A stretch of DNA of 64,000 nucleotides, from contig NC_058055.1 of assembly GCF_020085105.1 (NCBI RefSeq), positions 11,795,822-11,859,821 on the forward strand, read 5' to 3'. The translations under genes and the position numbers were made by a program. Positions 47,714 through 60,244 of the stretch are shown here, piece by piece. The stretch is from Siniperca chuatsi. Lineage: Eukaryota > Chordata > Actinopteri > Centrarchiformes > Sinipercidae. Numbering within the stretch: position 1 is the first letter of the stretch; each line of letters begins with the position of its first letter. The notes under the pieces are model-generated. The model made no database searches. It saw nothing but the letters and a program-made list of their open reading frames with translations, and had not been told where the DNA came from.

Positions 47714-50639
47714 CAGTTTGATGGTATTTCATGGTGATGTTTTTATTTACTGACAGTGTTGATGTGCTGTACTCAAAATAAATCAAACTTGATTTATGTA
47801 ACTTGATTACCTAAATTTTCAGAAGTAGTAGCTGATATGTTTATCTATATAAAGCAACTTCTTCTCACAGTGTAAATTCTAAAGTGTGCTGACACATTCA
47901 AACATGAATCACTTTGACTACGCACTGATCACCTGATCAGACTCAAAAGGGAATCTTGTTCATTGCTTTTGTTTTTACCCTTCTGACGTTTCTCCTGTTC
48001 TTCTTTTAGGATTGAAGAGAAAGGTAGTGGTGAGGGGATTTGATGCCTGCACTAAAAAGGTAATGCAATATTGGAACTAATTTCATTTGTTTGATTAATT
48101 AATTATTTAACCAAATGACTGATCGATTGATATTGCATACAAAATGGTCTGGAAAGTGTAAATCTGGCAGTAAAGGCCGAGGCAGGTTTTGGTAGGTTTA
48201 TAATAGTTGGAACAAACACTTCACCATCTTGTGAACATTTGTTCACCAAACAAATTGCCAAAACTAAAACTAATGTTTATAACAACCTCTTGCACAATAG
48301 TACATGTCCATTTTTTCCCCCCAACATCACAGAATTCCAGCATGACACACTGCACTTATGCAACCGTAAATGCTTGAAGGACTAATCATTATCACTTCAG
48401 AATTACTTTGTAACAACATTCTGGTCAGGCAAAATTCATGCCGGGACTCACTGGCTGAAGAACAAACTTCATAATGTTACTGAAAGCAACAACAAATCCT
48501 CAAAAAACAGTGGAAAAAAACAGTAACAGCGACTCTGAAGAGAATTTTCTCTGAATTTTCATATATTTAAATCACACTGAGCGTCAGACGTTTATAGCAG
48601 CTGTGGTGTTTAATACTGTGGTATATATTTGCAACACAGACAAGCTCTGCTGAGTGGAGCTGAGCTCCAGTGGACTGGAAAATAGTATTTCTGCATTGTG
48701 TCAAATCTCTGCCATTTGGCACAGTCTCCTCATTACCATCAAATATACCGCTAGAGATGGAAAGACCCCAACCAGACCTTCAGACGGAAGGCCAGGTGTT
48801 TGCCTGATAGCGCAGATCAGGAAACTACTGATTGTTTTCAAAACATGAAATAATTTAACAGAGCACACTCTTTACACTTTTCATTGTTAAATAAAACCAC
48901 ACCGACATATAGTTAAACTGCATATGGTGTTGTAACTTCAAATTTCTAATATTTGAGATTTTTGTGACTATAACAATACATTGTTGACAGCTCTTTGCTC
49001 ATATATTGAGCATCCTACCATGTGTAGGATAAGCTGTCCTTTTAGGTATCTTAATAACTGATTTTCAAGGACAACAAAGTTACTGCTCTCAGTCGGGTCT
49101 GTTTCATTAAAAGCATTTTTAAATTTTGGTTATAATAATTTAGATCATAACTCAAGAAAGCTTTGCAAATGTTTTTGAAATAATGTAATATATATTATGA
49201 TAATATAATGTATTTCAAAATATTCAGAAAATAAATGAATGAAAATGTGAAACACATGTCATAGAATGATAACGTACTAGATGCAGTAACCATAAAGTAT
49301 CCGCTGGCTGTATACGAAAAGCACTGTGCATACTGTTTGCAATACATATATTAATTATCAGTACATCAGTTCAATACAAACAGAAGCAGGGAAACATCCA
49401 CACATGAATGGAAAGTAGAATCCCATGAAATATCTTCAGAGTACCTATTGATTTATTCCACCTGGGCTGAAAGTGCATTCCACATCTGCAAGCTGCTCTG
49501 AAGAGAAATAATTGAAATCATATGAAGGACAAGACCATGAACTCGAAAAGGGGATGAGCAACAAAAACGGACCATGAAATGAAAAAGCATCCATTGTAAG
49601 CTTGTAGGAATGTCAAATGTGACATGTGTTGACATGGTGTTATAAGTCATTTTCATGTACGTGTTTAAGAATGTGGACTGTAAATCATATGGAACTGCAG
49701 AGGTCTGTTTAAAATCACGAACACCTACTGCTCCACCAAATACTGCCCAGTACAAATGATCACAGCTGGCTTTACTAAAGGATAATACTGAATTCATCAC
49801 ATTGTTTTATCTAAGACCTATAAGTGGTACACTAGACTCAACACACCAGAAGATATTAGACAATGGTCTATCAAACCTATTACCTACCACTTTGCAGTAT
49901 AAATGCTCTCTAGCTGATTTTAAAGTGTTAAACATTTTACATGGCAGCAAACCACATCCTCAGCTTTAGCCTACTATTCGTTGGTTGAAAAAGTCCACCT
50001 TGTCAACAAATGTATACCCTGTCCATTCTGATCAACTAAACAGTGTACAATATTTTCACATCACTGCAGGCTCTAACTAGTAACTTAATCACTGTCGTTC
50101 TAAAGTAACACTCGTAGCCAGAAGTCTTGTTTTGTACCTGAGTAGCGAGGTAGCATCTATTCCAAGGTTGACAGCTTTGCTAATGCAAAGTTTACATTTC
50201 TAGAGGTTATTGCCCCAAAATATGCATAAACAACACTTATATTTTCAGTTACCACAGGGCGCGTTGTGGATTTTGTTTTGATATTTTATTCATCTACACA
50301 ATTCTGTTGTCTTTCTTCACTGGTCAGAAGGTGAAAAGTTAAATCAGTGAAGGAAGTCAGAGCAGTTGCATATATAGCGGCGTTGCTTTATTGCCCCAGG
50401 ACACTTCAGCAGAGTGGAGGCTTACAGGATGTGTGCTGGAGTCCACATCTTCTTCACTAATTATCACAGCCTGTTGCCTAATATTGGAATTAAACACATC
50501 ACTAGTAACTACAGGCTGGGGTGTTCAAGGAGATGCTTATAGAGACAGGAAACACTGAAACCTCTTTTTAGACTGAAAAGATGCAAATGTACACAAACCG
50601 TTTAAACTTGCTCTCCCCAGCAGAAGACCCAGTCAACAT
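47714..50639. other. intergenic, no gene established
   Basis: AT-rich, without recognisable domains. A single exon-like segment (48010-48060) has good splice borders and an open phase but no partner exons, so I do not call a gene from it. Confidence 0.45.
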
Positions 50640-50645
50640 TTTATT
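50640..50645 (-). terminator. xrra1: candidate xrra1 poly(A) signal
   Basis: AATAAA on the minus strand, 279 bases beyond the xrra1 stop codon. Confidence 0.5.
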
Positions 50646-50923
50646 GTTACAGCTAGAGACCCACAGTTGATGCATACTATGCATGCATGCTGGATTAATT
50701 CTGGTCATAGCAGTGGTGGTGCAGCTGCTCAAGACCATCATCTATCCTTGTCACCGTAATAATCAGACATACTGATTGGAACACACAGAAACACAGTCAT
50801 TTCAGCAGACGCCACCCATGGTTTTCGCATCAGTTGTTCTCACACTAAATGTATTCCAACATCAACAAAGTGTTACTGAAGACGAGAAGAAAGTCACAGT
50901 TTAGCTAAGCACTTGAGTTTGTA

Positions 50924-53900
50924 TTAGGGCATCTGCACAGGTGGAGGTTCAGCTCCGTTTTGGTTGGTGTTTCTCTCAGACTCAATGCCAGCTGCTTGTT
51001 CCATTGTTTTCTTATGGACCATCTTGTACTTTGTCTTCATATCCCTCAGCAGCGATAGAGCTTCCGTATATTCTTGCCTGCTAACGCCCGTGCTGTGCAT
51101 GGCACTGCCTGTACAGAAAACATAGTGTTGTATAACGAAAGGCCATGAAAGGTAGCTGACCATCATTGTATCAGAAATGTACATACTTAAGGAGACTTCT
51201 CTTATGGCTGTACTCTCTTTGATTTCCTTGATCATTTCATCAACCCTTTCAAGTGGCTGCTTCATTGGTTTCAAAGGTGGAAGTTCCTTAATCTGTGGAC
51301 AGATTGAAACAGTTGTTGTTTTTTTAAGTCATAGGGGTATAACATTTTTCTTGTTCTTTACAGTTCTTGCTAGATTTATTATCAATTGACCGTAATATTG
51401 AGTGTGAAAACAAACAAACCCTTTTCTTTCTTTCTCTGTATGGTGTCTGGATGCTATCAAGTTTTGGTTTCGAGTCTCTGTAGACGTTAAGATTCTTCAG
51501 TGTGTGTTCCAGCATCCGAACAGCTGTTTGAATTCCTGTTGAAAGAAAAAAAACCCAACATGAATATCCCCCTTCACTATGGGGTGATTGTATAGCCAAA
51601 CTTTTTAAGGGCTTGAGGAAGGTGAAGCCACTGTCCTCACCAACAGGCTCCACCACATCAGGGTTTGGTTTTGCATCCATCAACATTTCGTAGCATGTGA
51701 ATCTTTCAGGAATGGCATCGTCCTTGTTTCTCTCTGCAGTTTCCTTCTCATCAGCTTGAAGATCAAACTCATACTCAGGAACATCTGTTGCCTGAAAATG
51801 AAACAACATTCAGTAAAGAGAGAAAATTATTTGAAATGTTGAGACGAAGAAACTGCGTAGGCACTTATGCACCATGTATTTCTGAAAAGCATATATAAAA
51901 CCAAAGGTTATAGAGTTTATATTTCCTAACCGAGAGTAGGAATATGAAAATCACAAAAACTGGACATGTACATACCTGAGTAACAAAGAAGTGCTCTGTA
52001 TCTTCTTGGAGGGATTCTGATGTTCTCCCGACAGTCACCTCACTTTTCTCAACTTGAGCAGGACGAGGTGCATCCCTCAGCAGTGGCTTCTTTGACACCT
52101 TTGGGATTCTTTCTTCCACCTGCAATACAAAAATAAACAAATAAATAAATAAACCTTTCATATAGTGAAATCTGGAGGGTCATGATCAGACATTAACATG
52201 GAGAACACCTCCGACCTTCCATTTTGGCTCAGTGGACACCTTCAGTGGGAGCTTCACAGCTTCCTGTGTCTTCTTACGCTTTACTGTTATCCCCAGTCTC
52301 TCTTGAAGGTAATAGGTCAGTAAGGGAGGGTCTCCTGTGTTCAAACAAAGGCATGAAGGCCGTTTCAGCATTGACAATTCAGAGCCAAGCTTTCAAAATG
52401 GCCTCTTATAGGAGACGAGAGAAGGGTTACCACTTCTCTGTGTGGCCAGAGGGTTGGAGTGAATATCGACTTCTTGCAGCATTGGAAAAAGAGCGACAGC
52501 CATCAGTGCTTCTTCCTCTGCAATCTGATGACAACACACTGATGAGACATGTCAGCTCGTTTTCCAAAAGGGCCATGGTTGATTTATTTGTACATATTAT
52601 TCAACACACCTTGTTGTCAGCTAAACTGAGGAACTGAAGCTCTGGTAGTGGCAAACTGGATCCTTTGCAGTACTCGTCCCAGTTTTCCGTGGGAAAGAAC
52701 TAGGGTGACCGATGCAGGCCGCACACAAGTTTAATACAGAGATTTAAAATATGAGCTGTAGAAACACAGTGATGTTACATCTCAAACACTGACTGCAGAA
52801 TGAATTACCTGTGAGATTCTCTTGAAATGTTCATCAGTGTTAGGATTTGGCTCAGTGTTTGCTGGATTGAGGGGATAAAAATGACTAAATCACTATTTTA
52901 CTGTGGATGTTGAGGAAACTCTGGCATGCAGGGTCCATTGTTAAGTTATTTACTGAACATTTACCAAGTCCCTCTTCTTCAGCTTGCTCTTCAGTAGAAG
53001 TCTGCAAAGGGTTTGAACAGCCCGTCAGTTGCAAATATGGTATTTCAGAAATGCGGTTCCCCTGTAGGTTTAAATACTTTAGCCTGTAATTGAAAATTAA
53101 AGTTTTTGTGATATACAAGTCTGCCTTAAGTAATATGTTGTTTTGTATAGCGAACTTCAAACCACATCATAACCTCTTAAGGTTTGTAAGACTGTTGAAG
53201 ACTCCAGAGGACAGTTTGTTGTCGTCAAGCATCAGGACTTCAAGAGCTTTAAACTGTGTGTCTCCTTCTTCTTCAGCTGGCCTAGACAAAAAAAGAAAAG
53301 AAATACAGCAAATTCACCAACAACATAAAATCCATACTGATGAATACTGAACGCATCTCATAATGCAGTTCAATCCATAAAGTTAGAGTAACATACTATA
53401 TACAGTATGTGTGCACGCCATTTTCTGCTCGACTCTATATACCTGGCTATAGAGCAGGTGTATTGAATGTCAGTACATTTGCTTCACCAGAATCAGGAGG
53501 TGTGAATTTGGAACACTTGTGCACCACCTCTTGGTCAATTTTAAAAACTGTTTCGAATGCATCTTGACTTTGTGGCCTTTCTCTGTAACTGTTATATTGT
53601 GAAATCACACCAATGTACTGATTAAGTATACTGATGCATGCATGAAGCAGGACTGATACATGGTGAGTTGGCGTACCAAATGATGACTGACCTGATTTGA
53701 AAGATGACTATAAAACTATAAAACATCGTTATTGGTTAAAGAACTTTGAATACATTACTATTCGTTCTTACTCATGAACCGTAACCATATTACCAAAGCA
53801 TGGTAATGTTTTGTCAGAAAGATATTGTTTTATCAATCAAAGATATTTTCTGCAGTAACAGCTGTAAGAAGCAGACTGCAGGCAGCGTCAGACTGTAGTT

Positions 53901-56707
53901 AGAGAATGAATTTGCATTTTGCTCTTTCAATCTGCCAGCTTCTCCATGACTCATATCAAAGTTTTTTGTAATAACTTTTATATGGAAAGTAGGCTTTTTG
54001 CCACCGTCTCACTGGCAAAGCAGCCATTACACAAAGCAGTACTTGACAGAATGGACTTGTGTGGTGAAAAAGCCAAATTCACTGATTTAATCTATTATCT
54101 ACTTGTGTTTTTGCTATTTTTCTCAGAACAAATGCACAAATACTGTTAGAAGAGAAGTGGATTAATTTGCGGTGATTTTTTAAATAAGTTTACATCAAAG
54201 TAGAAAGACAAAAGGATAAAACTATTAGCAAAGAAGAGCACATTTATGGGCTTTAACGCAAACTCATCTGAGCTGACACGGCAAGTTGTCTGATCATGTA
54301 CCTAGTCACTCTTATATTGCTGCTTCATGGAAAATAAGGTACTAACAGTTGAGCGGCATCATGGCTGGACGATCCCAGATTAGGAGGAAGATGACGAAGC
54401 TGATTTCCTGTCAGATGAAGGACTTTTAGACGTGGAAGCCGACCGATGGAAACAATATCGTCATCTGACAAACTGTTGTAGGACAAATCCAAAACCTGTG
54501 AGGATTTAAATGAATTATTTAGATAAACGTAACCACATCACGAAGAGGAAATAGAAAAAGAAGAGGAGTTACTGCTACAAGCACCCATTAGAGTGCAAGC
54601 CTGAGATACTGCGATTCGAAATATTATCGATATTACACACTTATTAATTCTCTAGATTAGCTGCTGCTCTGCCCCGCTATAGCATGAATTCATTATGAAC
54701 TTTACCCTCAGCAACTTTGTTCAAACATCACACAGGTACAAATACTGAAATTCTATTTTTTAAAAGGCATAATGTAGGCATCAATGGAGAAACACAACTT
54801 AAGTTGGCAGTACATGGTTTCTTTGTTTGTTACCAGTTAATATCAATTCCATTATGAAAGAGTAGCAGACATGAAAGAAGCTGAAAAATGAACAAAGGGA
54901 GAAGAAGAGAACACTTTGGATGGAAATAAAAGGCTTTCAAGTTCCTGTTAGGACTAAAAAAGTCATGTCAGGTTGTATATCACTCCTGTGGCATGTTAAT
55001 AATCCAAATAGACAATATTAAAAATAGTAATAAAATGAGTATGTCAAAGCCAGTCGTCTTACCTCGAGATGAGGAAAGTCAGCAGCATGAAACGTCATGC
55101 TGCAAAGCCCGTTTAACGACAGATTGAGTTCTCTTAATGACACAAAACTGCTGAAAGACCCTGAAGAAACACAACGGACATTTTCTGAAACCCGCGCCTT
55201 TTTTAGCAAGAGGCACAAAATGTAATTGAAGGTAAATCTGCGTGATATATACGAATAATCACCTAAAGAGAGGGAGTTAATAGATGCATCGATGTAAGCT
55301 ACATTGCAAAACACCTTGAGGTCCTCTGACTTGACCTGTGCACAGTAAGGAAAAAGGCTTTACCCAGTTTTCACTAACAGACTGCCAAATCATTTTAAAA
55401 TGTGAAATGTGAAAAGTGATTCTTACAGAGTTCAGTTTCTGCTCACTGATGTCAACAGAGCAGAGCTCAGACGGCTTATCAACACAATGTAACTGGAGCT
55501 GCAAGAGACAAGTGAAAACTGTAATTGTTTGGGGTCACCAGCAGGCGGACTGATCTTGCCATCTTTTGTCAAATAAGCAATTCTCACAAAAGTAGATTTC
55601 AGTGCCTTACCAGGAAAAGTCCATCTAATGTGTTACCATGAGGAGTATCAGCTCCCCTGTTCTCACAAGTCTCTTTTATTCTTCTATGCACATTCCTGTA
55701 TTTCTGCTCCTCTGCCTTTCTATAAGCCACAAGCCAATGACCAGCGCCTACAAGGAAAGTCACACTGAGTAAAATAATGTCAGCAGTTATTGTTTGCAGA
55801 TTTACAAATGTAAACAGGCTATTAGGGCTGCCACTAACAATTGACAATCAAATTACTTGTTCTGTCTGACCAGCAGTCCGAAACCCAAAGATATTCAATT
55901 TACAATGATATAAAACAGAGAAAACCAGCACATCATCACATTTGAGAAGCTGGAAAAAAAAGAATATTTGGCATTTTTGCTTGATTAATGTTTCAAACAA
56001 TTAAGTGATTATCAAAACAGTTGACGATTAATTTTCTGTCGATCAACTGTTCAACGTTTCAACTCTACAGTGAAGTGCATGTGCATTACTGTACAAACTA
56101 TCAGCAAAGTAAAGAATGCATATTGTTTATATCACATCACATACTTACTGCAGACTAATGTCCTGGATCAAATATTTACTGAATTGTATCATTTGCCTAG
56201 ATAGAGATCCTTCATGATTTAAATGTCTGTGCAGTTTCATATCTTAGTAATCTCATAGTTTATTACTTTCTGCCTGATTTAATAGTATCCCATGATTTAA
56301 AAAAAAGTAATCATTAGCTTCGGCCTGAACTTTGTCTCCCTTAAGACAAACTAATATTCTTCCAGTAGATTAAATGATTGCTCAATTGACAGAAAATGAA
56401 TTGATGACAACTAATATTACCAAACATTTACATTTATGAATAGCTTTGGGGTCAAAAGGATGTATTGTAATGAAATAATCACCAGGCTAATTGTTAAAGA
56501 ATAAAATTGTTAATTGTAGCCATTTTACTTAATAACAATGTAGTATAAGTGCCTTAACATGCTAAAAGTTTATTTTTAATGGGGTTTTTTTAATACGCTA
56601 ATCTAATTCAACCCACCTTCTTTTCTTCGGCGGAGTAATGTCCGGGCTGGGAAACATTTGGTGGGATAGTTCTGTCCATCATCAAGTTTATAGGAAGCTG
56701 CAGTCAT
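50924..56707 (-). CDS. xrra1: X-ray radiation resistance associated 1 (LRR protein)
   Basis: Leucine-rich-repeat protein linked in mammals to X-ray response; molecular role is unclear. Seventeen exons, minus strand: 56707-56617, 55747-55611, 55498-55427, 55335-55263, 55160-55063, 54495-54347, 53281-53174, 53083-52965, 52861-52809, 52699-52610, 52524-52431, 52334-52216, 52119-51976, 51791-51641, 51535-51420, 51292-51187, 51108-50924 (1905 bases, 634 residues; every junction GT-AG and in phase). The N-terminus MTAASYKLDDGQNYPTKCFP and GHWLV match the human start (YKLDDG, CFPARN, GHWLV). LRRs run from exon 4 to exon 11: LRELNLSLNGL, VLDLSYNSLS, LKVLHLTGNQL, LEVLMLDDNKLS, LKYLNLQGNRISEIPYLQ, LQFLSLADNK. 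After them come DPPLLTYYLQERLGI and SKPKLDSIQTPY, both family blocks. It is about 150 residues shorter than human, mostly in the nonrepeat middle. Confidence 0.93.
55829..56072 (+). repeat. fish repeat, third copy of the ATCGATTAAT family
   Basis: Begins AGGGCTGCCACTAACAATTG, includes CAGTCCGAAACCCAAAGATA and CACATTTGAGAAGCTGG, and ends GACGATTAATTTTCTGTCGA followed by TTTCAACTCTACAG. It lies in the first intron of xrra1 and is the least decayed of the three copies here. Confidence 0.65.
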
Positions 56708-57571
56708 CTTGTTTGCTTGTGTGATCCATTTATCACGAAACAACTTTTTGTTCCAGTGCTGATTACGCTTTTTTCACGAACTGAACTGGCAAAACTACTT
56801 GCTACAATATCGCTATGTGATCTTGAGCTACACTGTAGCTGTATCCTAGCAACATCATGTATGACGAGCGCTGCTCCTCCCGTCCAGCGGGGGGCGGTAA
56901 GGAGTAAACATGGGTGTTTTCTTTACAGGCAAAGGCGGAAGAAACCCGCGAGCATAGCTAATCAAAGATAGAATTCAATGATAAGATAATAATCCGCCTA
57001 GCCAGTAAACTGTACTTTAAGTCATTAAATATCTATTATGACGAAGATGCAGCAGGTTCTCCATATATAACACAAGGTATCCAAATACTTATCAAAACGA
57101 ATTTACGTTCGACCCGTGTTCGTTATCAATGGTTTAAAATGTTTAGCTAGCTAGCTTCTAATCGGAATTGACCACAGTGCGCACGCGTGACGCTGCATTC
57201 CGGTGTCACTGTATGTTTTTGATTACTCCTGTCCCCTAACAGTTAGTAGCTACTTTGTATGTGTATGTGTATGTGTCATTATGATATTGTGCTAGCACAA
57301 TAAAATGAGAAACGCTTAACCAAACTGCATCTCTGGAGCTCAAGCTGACGCAGGCAGTTAAAGCCCACGTGTAGATTAGTCAAGACGCGTCTAAGCGAAC
57401 ACGGAAGTGAGTGTGACTGTGTGTCTCGCTTCAGTTCCGTCATCTTTCCTGATGAACCCATAGCATCAGTTTCGTGAACATCAGAGGTTCCTGGTGTGGC
57501 GTGAAATAATACGGTATAATGCCGTTCACGCAAAGATCAAGGGTGACAAATGTGAAGAGTGACAACTGAAG
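56708..57571. promoter_or_regulatory. shared upstream region of xrra1 and neu3
   Basis: xrra1 starts at 56707 on the minus strand and the neu3 5' noncoding exon ends at 57571 on the plus strand (GACAACTGAAG then GTAAGG), so the two promoters must lie within less than 0.9 kb. There are CpG-containing patches (GCGCACGCGTGACGCTGC near 57180; GACGCGTC near 57384). No TATA box was identified for either gene. A bidirectional promoter is plausible but not shown. Confidence 0.45.
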
Positions 57572-57771
57572 GTAAGGCTTTTCTTATGCACGCACAGTAT
57601 ACGTTAGATGCTCTTTGTAACAATGCAGTCAAATGTGTCTGTGAGGAGCTGCTGGAGTGTGAACTCTTCCTGTGACTCTGTGCTTTGTAGATTGTTATAA
57701 CAAGACAAAAAACAAGCTAAGACTTGTCATACATTTGTTACATTTTCTATTAACAGGAACCCTGATCCACC

Positions 57772-59116
57772 ATGGGAAACACACCATCAAAGAGTGGCAG
57801 CGGAGAGGAACCGGTCAAAACAACTTTGTTTGAAAAAGAGCCAAGTGGGATTACATACAGAATTCCTGCTCTCATTTATCTGAGACACAGTCATACCTTC
57901 CTCGCCTTTGCAGAGAAAAGATCCTCACCCTGTGACCACGATGCCAAAATTCTTGTTATGAGAAGAGGAACGTTGAAAGATGATGGATCTGTTCAGGTTA
58001 TTATTCACACGCAATAAGCAGCAGATTAGCCTTTGCTGTGATACTGATAACTGTCAACATTACCTGTGCTCATCATTTTAATAGTTGTCTTTTGTCATGT
58101 TTTTCTAGTGGTCGTCCAGTCAGGAGCTGTCAACAGCATGTCTACCAAACCACCGCACTATGAATCCTTGCCCTGTGTATGAAAAAAACAGCAAAACGCT
58201 GTTTTTATTTTTCATCTGTATCTGGGGAAACACCACAGAGCTCAGGCAGATCATCACAGGTAAGAACAAGGCGCGTCTTTGCTGTGTTAGCAGCAGCGAT
58301 GATGGGCAAACCTGGAGTCAAGCGAAAGACTTAACAGAAAGTGTGATTGGCGAAACTATCCATAAGTGGGCCACATTCGCTGTGGGTCCAGGCCACGGTG
58401 TTCAGCTGGAGAACGGCAGATTGATCATCCCAGCGTACACCTATTATGTCCCTTACAGATGCTGTTCCTTCCCCATTCCTTTTACGGTCTACCCACGTGC
58501 ACTGTCAGTATATAGTGAGGACTTTGGCCAGACATGGCATATAGGCAAGATGCTTAGAAAAAAGTCATGTGAATGTGAAATGGCAGAGATCATAGACCAC
58601 GAGGGCAGGAGTCATCTTTACTGCAATGCTCGTAACGCTGGAGGCCACAGATGTGAGGCCCTGAGTGAAAACAGCGGTGTGTATTTTGACAAACCCCACA
58701 GTGCTCCAGAGCTTGTCGAGCCACCTTCAGGCTGTCAAGGCAGCATCATTGGCTTTCCTGCTCCTGAATTTGTCCCGAATGATGACACTGAAAGCAAAGC
58801 GTGTGGCACATCGCTCTTGTCTCCAGACACACAAACCTGGCTCCTCTTCATCCACCCAACTAACAAGTCTAGTAGAAGGGACATGGGCGTGTATTTGAAC
58901 CGATCCCCCCTGCACTCATCAGGATGGGACAGGCCCAGGATCATCCACAGGGGACCCAGTGGCTACTCAGACCTGGCCTATAACGGAGACAAGGATCAGT
59001 TTTCGTGCCTGGTGGAGTGCGGCAAAGAAAGTGAACTTGAGCAGATTGCGTTCATGTCGTTTACCCTTAATGATGTCATGCAGACGGGCAGTAAGAAAGA
59101 AAAGAAGATGCGTTGA
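57772..59116 (+). CDS. neu3: sialidase 3 (plasma-membrane ganglioside sialidase)
   Basis: Exo-alpha-sialidase (GH33) that removes sialic acid from gangliosides at the plasma membrane. Two coding exons, 57772-57996 and 58109-59116 (1233 bases, 410 residues), after a noncoding exon ending at 57571; the second exon begins at 57757, and the start codon has an excellent context (CCACCATGG). Family features: YRIP box with R30 of the arginine triad, AFAEKRS followed by the catalytic acid region at D55, ATFAVGPGHG, AYTYYVPY, Asp boxes SSDDGQTW (about 137-144) and SEDFGQTW (211-218), EPPSGCQGSI, and GYSDLAY with the catalytic tyrosine at 361. Odd point: the N-terminus MGNTPSKSG fits an N-myristoylation signal, whereas the human protein starts MEEVTTCS. 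Length is close to the human enzyme (about 428). Confidence 0.95.
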
Positions 59117-60238
59117 ATTGTGGTTGCGTTGAATTTTTTTCTGTATTAACAAAGCTCTCTAACATTCGCCCGCAACCTAAAGATCCAAGCAAAAGCCACT
59201 AAATATGCTGTGCAGTAACATCTGTCTGTGTTTACTGTCGTTCTACATTCTGGAGATGATAATGCATGTATGAGTTGTGTGTTTTTTTTGTCTCCTTGTT
59301 TACACGAAAAAGTAATTCAAGTCTTAATAGTATTAATATGCAACCAGCTGTATAAGGAAGGAAACTATTTTATATTGGTTGGCTGGCTGATTTCAAGCAT
59401 GCTGTGCTGGACTGTGGTCGTTAAAACAGGCTTTGTGTGTAGCATGTTTGACAAGTACTTCATACCCATTTCTGCATCTTATTAAACTGTCAGTATTTTC
59501 TGAGCAGTGGAGAGAATTTGCCTACCTCTTTATTTTCATATGAAGATCATAGCAGGCCTTGTAAAGTAGAGCGTAGAGTTTCCTCCATGCTCAGCCTCTC
59601 CTTTACATTTAGTATACTCTGATTCACATATGCCTTCTACTCCACTGTTTAAACTTAAGCTGTGCCACAGCCTGTCAGTGCGCTGCCTTTTCTGTAGGTC
59701 ACAGTGGGGGCCACAAAACTGGACAGAAAAGATAAACATTTACGTTTTACTTGTTACATCCAGCTAATCAATGAAGAGACCAACCAAACTGTACTATGAG
59801 TAGATGGATTAATACAGAGATACTTTCTGCAAGCTACTTTGTACTGTACACTGATTACTATTACTTTCATTTCAAAAGCAATATTTCACTTTATTATGTT
59901 ATTTACTTATTTACTTTGTGTTTTCAGGCGCATTTAGCATGATTTCTGAGCAGGCTTTTCACCCCAATCATTATTCTTTAAGTGCAGGAGTATGACCAGG
60001 TATGATTGGCTGGCTGTTAGTTATCAAATTAAAGCATGTAACAGCAGATGAAGACTCACCATTTTAAAGCCACTTGGAATTTGCACACACAAAACCGTGT
60101 ACTGAGCGACTTTAACAACCATCTTTGCCTACTGTGAGGCAAAATGCCTCGAGAGGATTCTACACTTAGTTTCATTGTGTTTTTGTTGACTGTTGTGGAA
60201 AGTGACAAAATCTGCATGAAACATGTATTTTAGTAGAA

Positions 60239-60244
60239 AATAAA
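60239..60244 (+). terminator. neu3: candidate neu3 poly(A) signal
   Basis: AATAAA in GAAAATAAAAGTAACCTG, about 1.1 kb after the stop. An ATTAAA at 59481-59486 is a nearer alternative. Confidence 0.35.

Noticed and set aside
52224-52637. 137-codon plus-strand frame
   Set aside because: Antisense to xrra1 exons 10-12, whose minus-strand model has in-phase splice sites and family homology.
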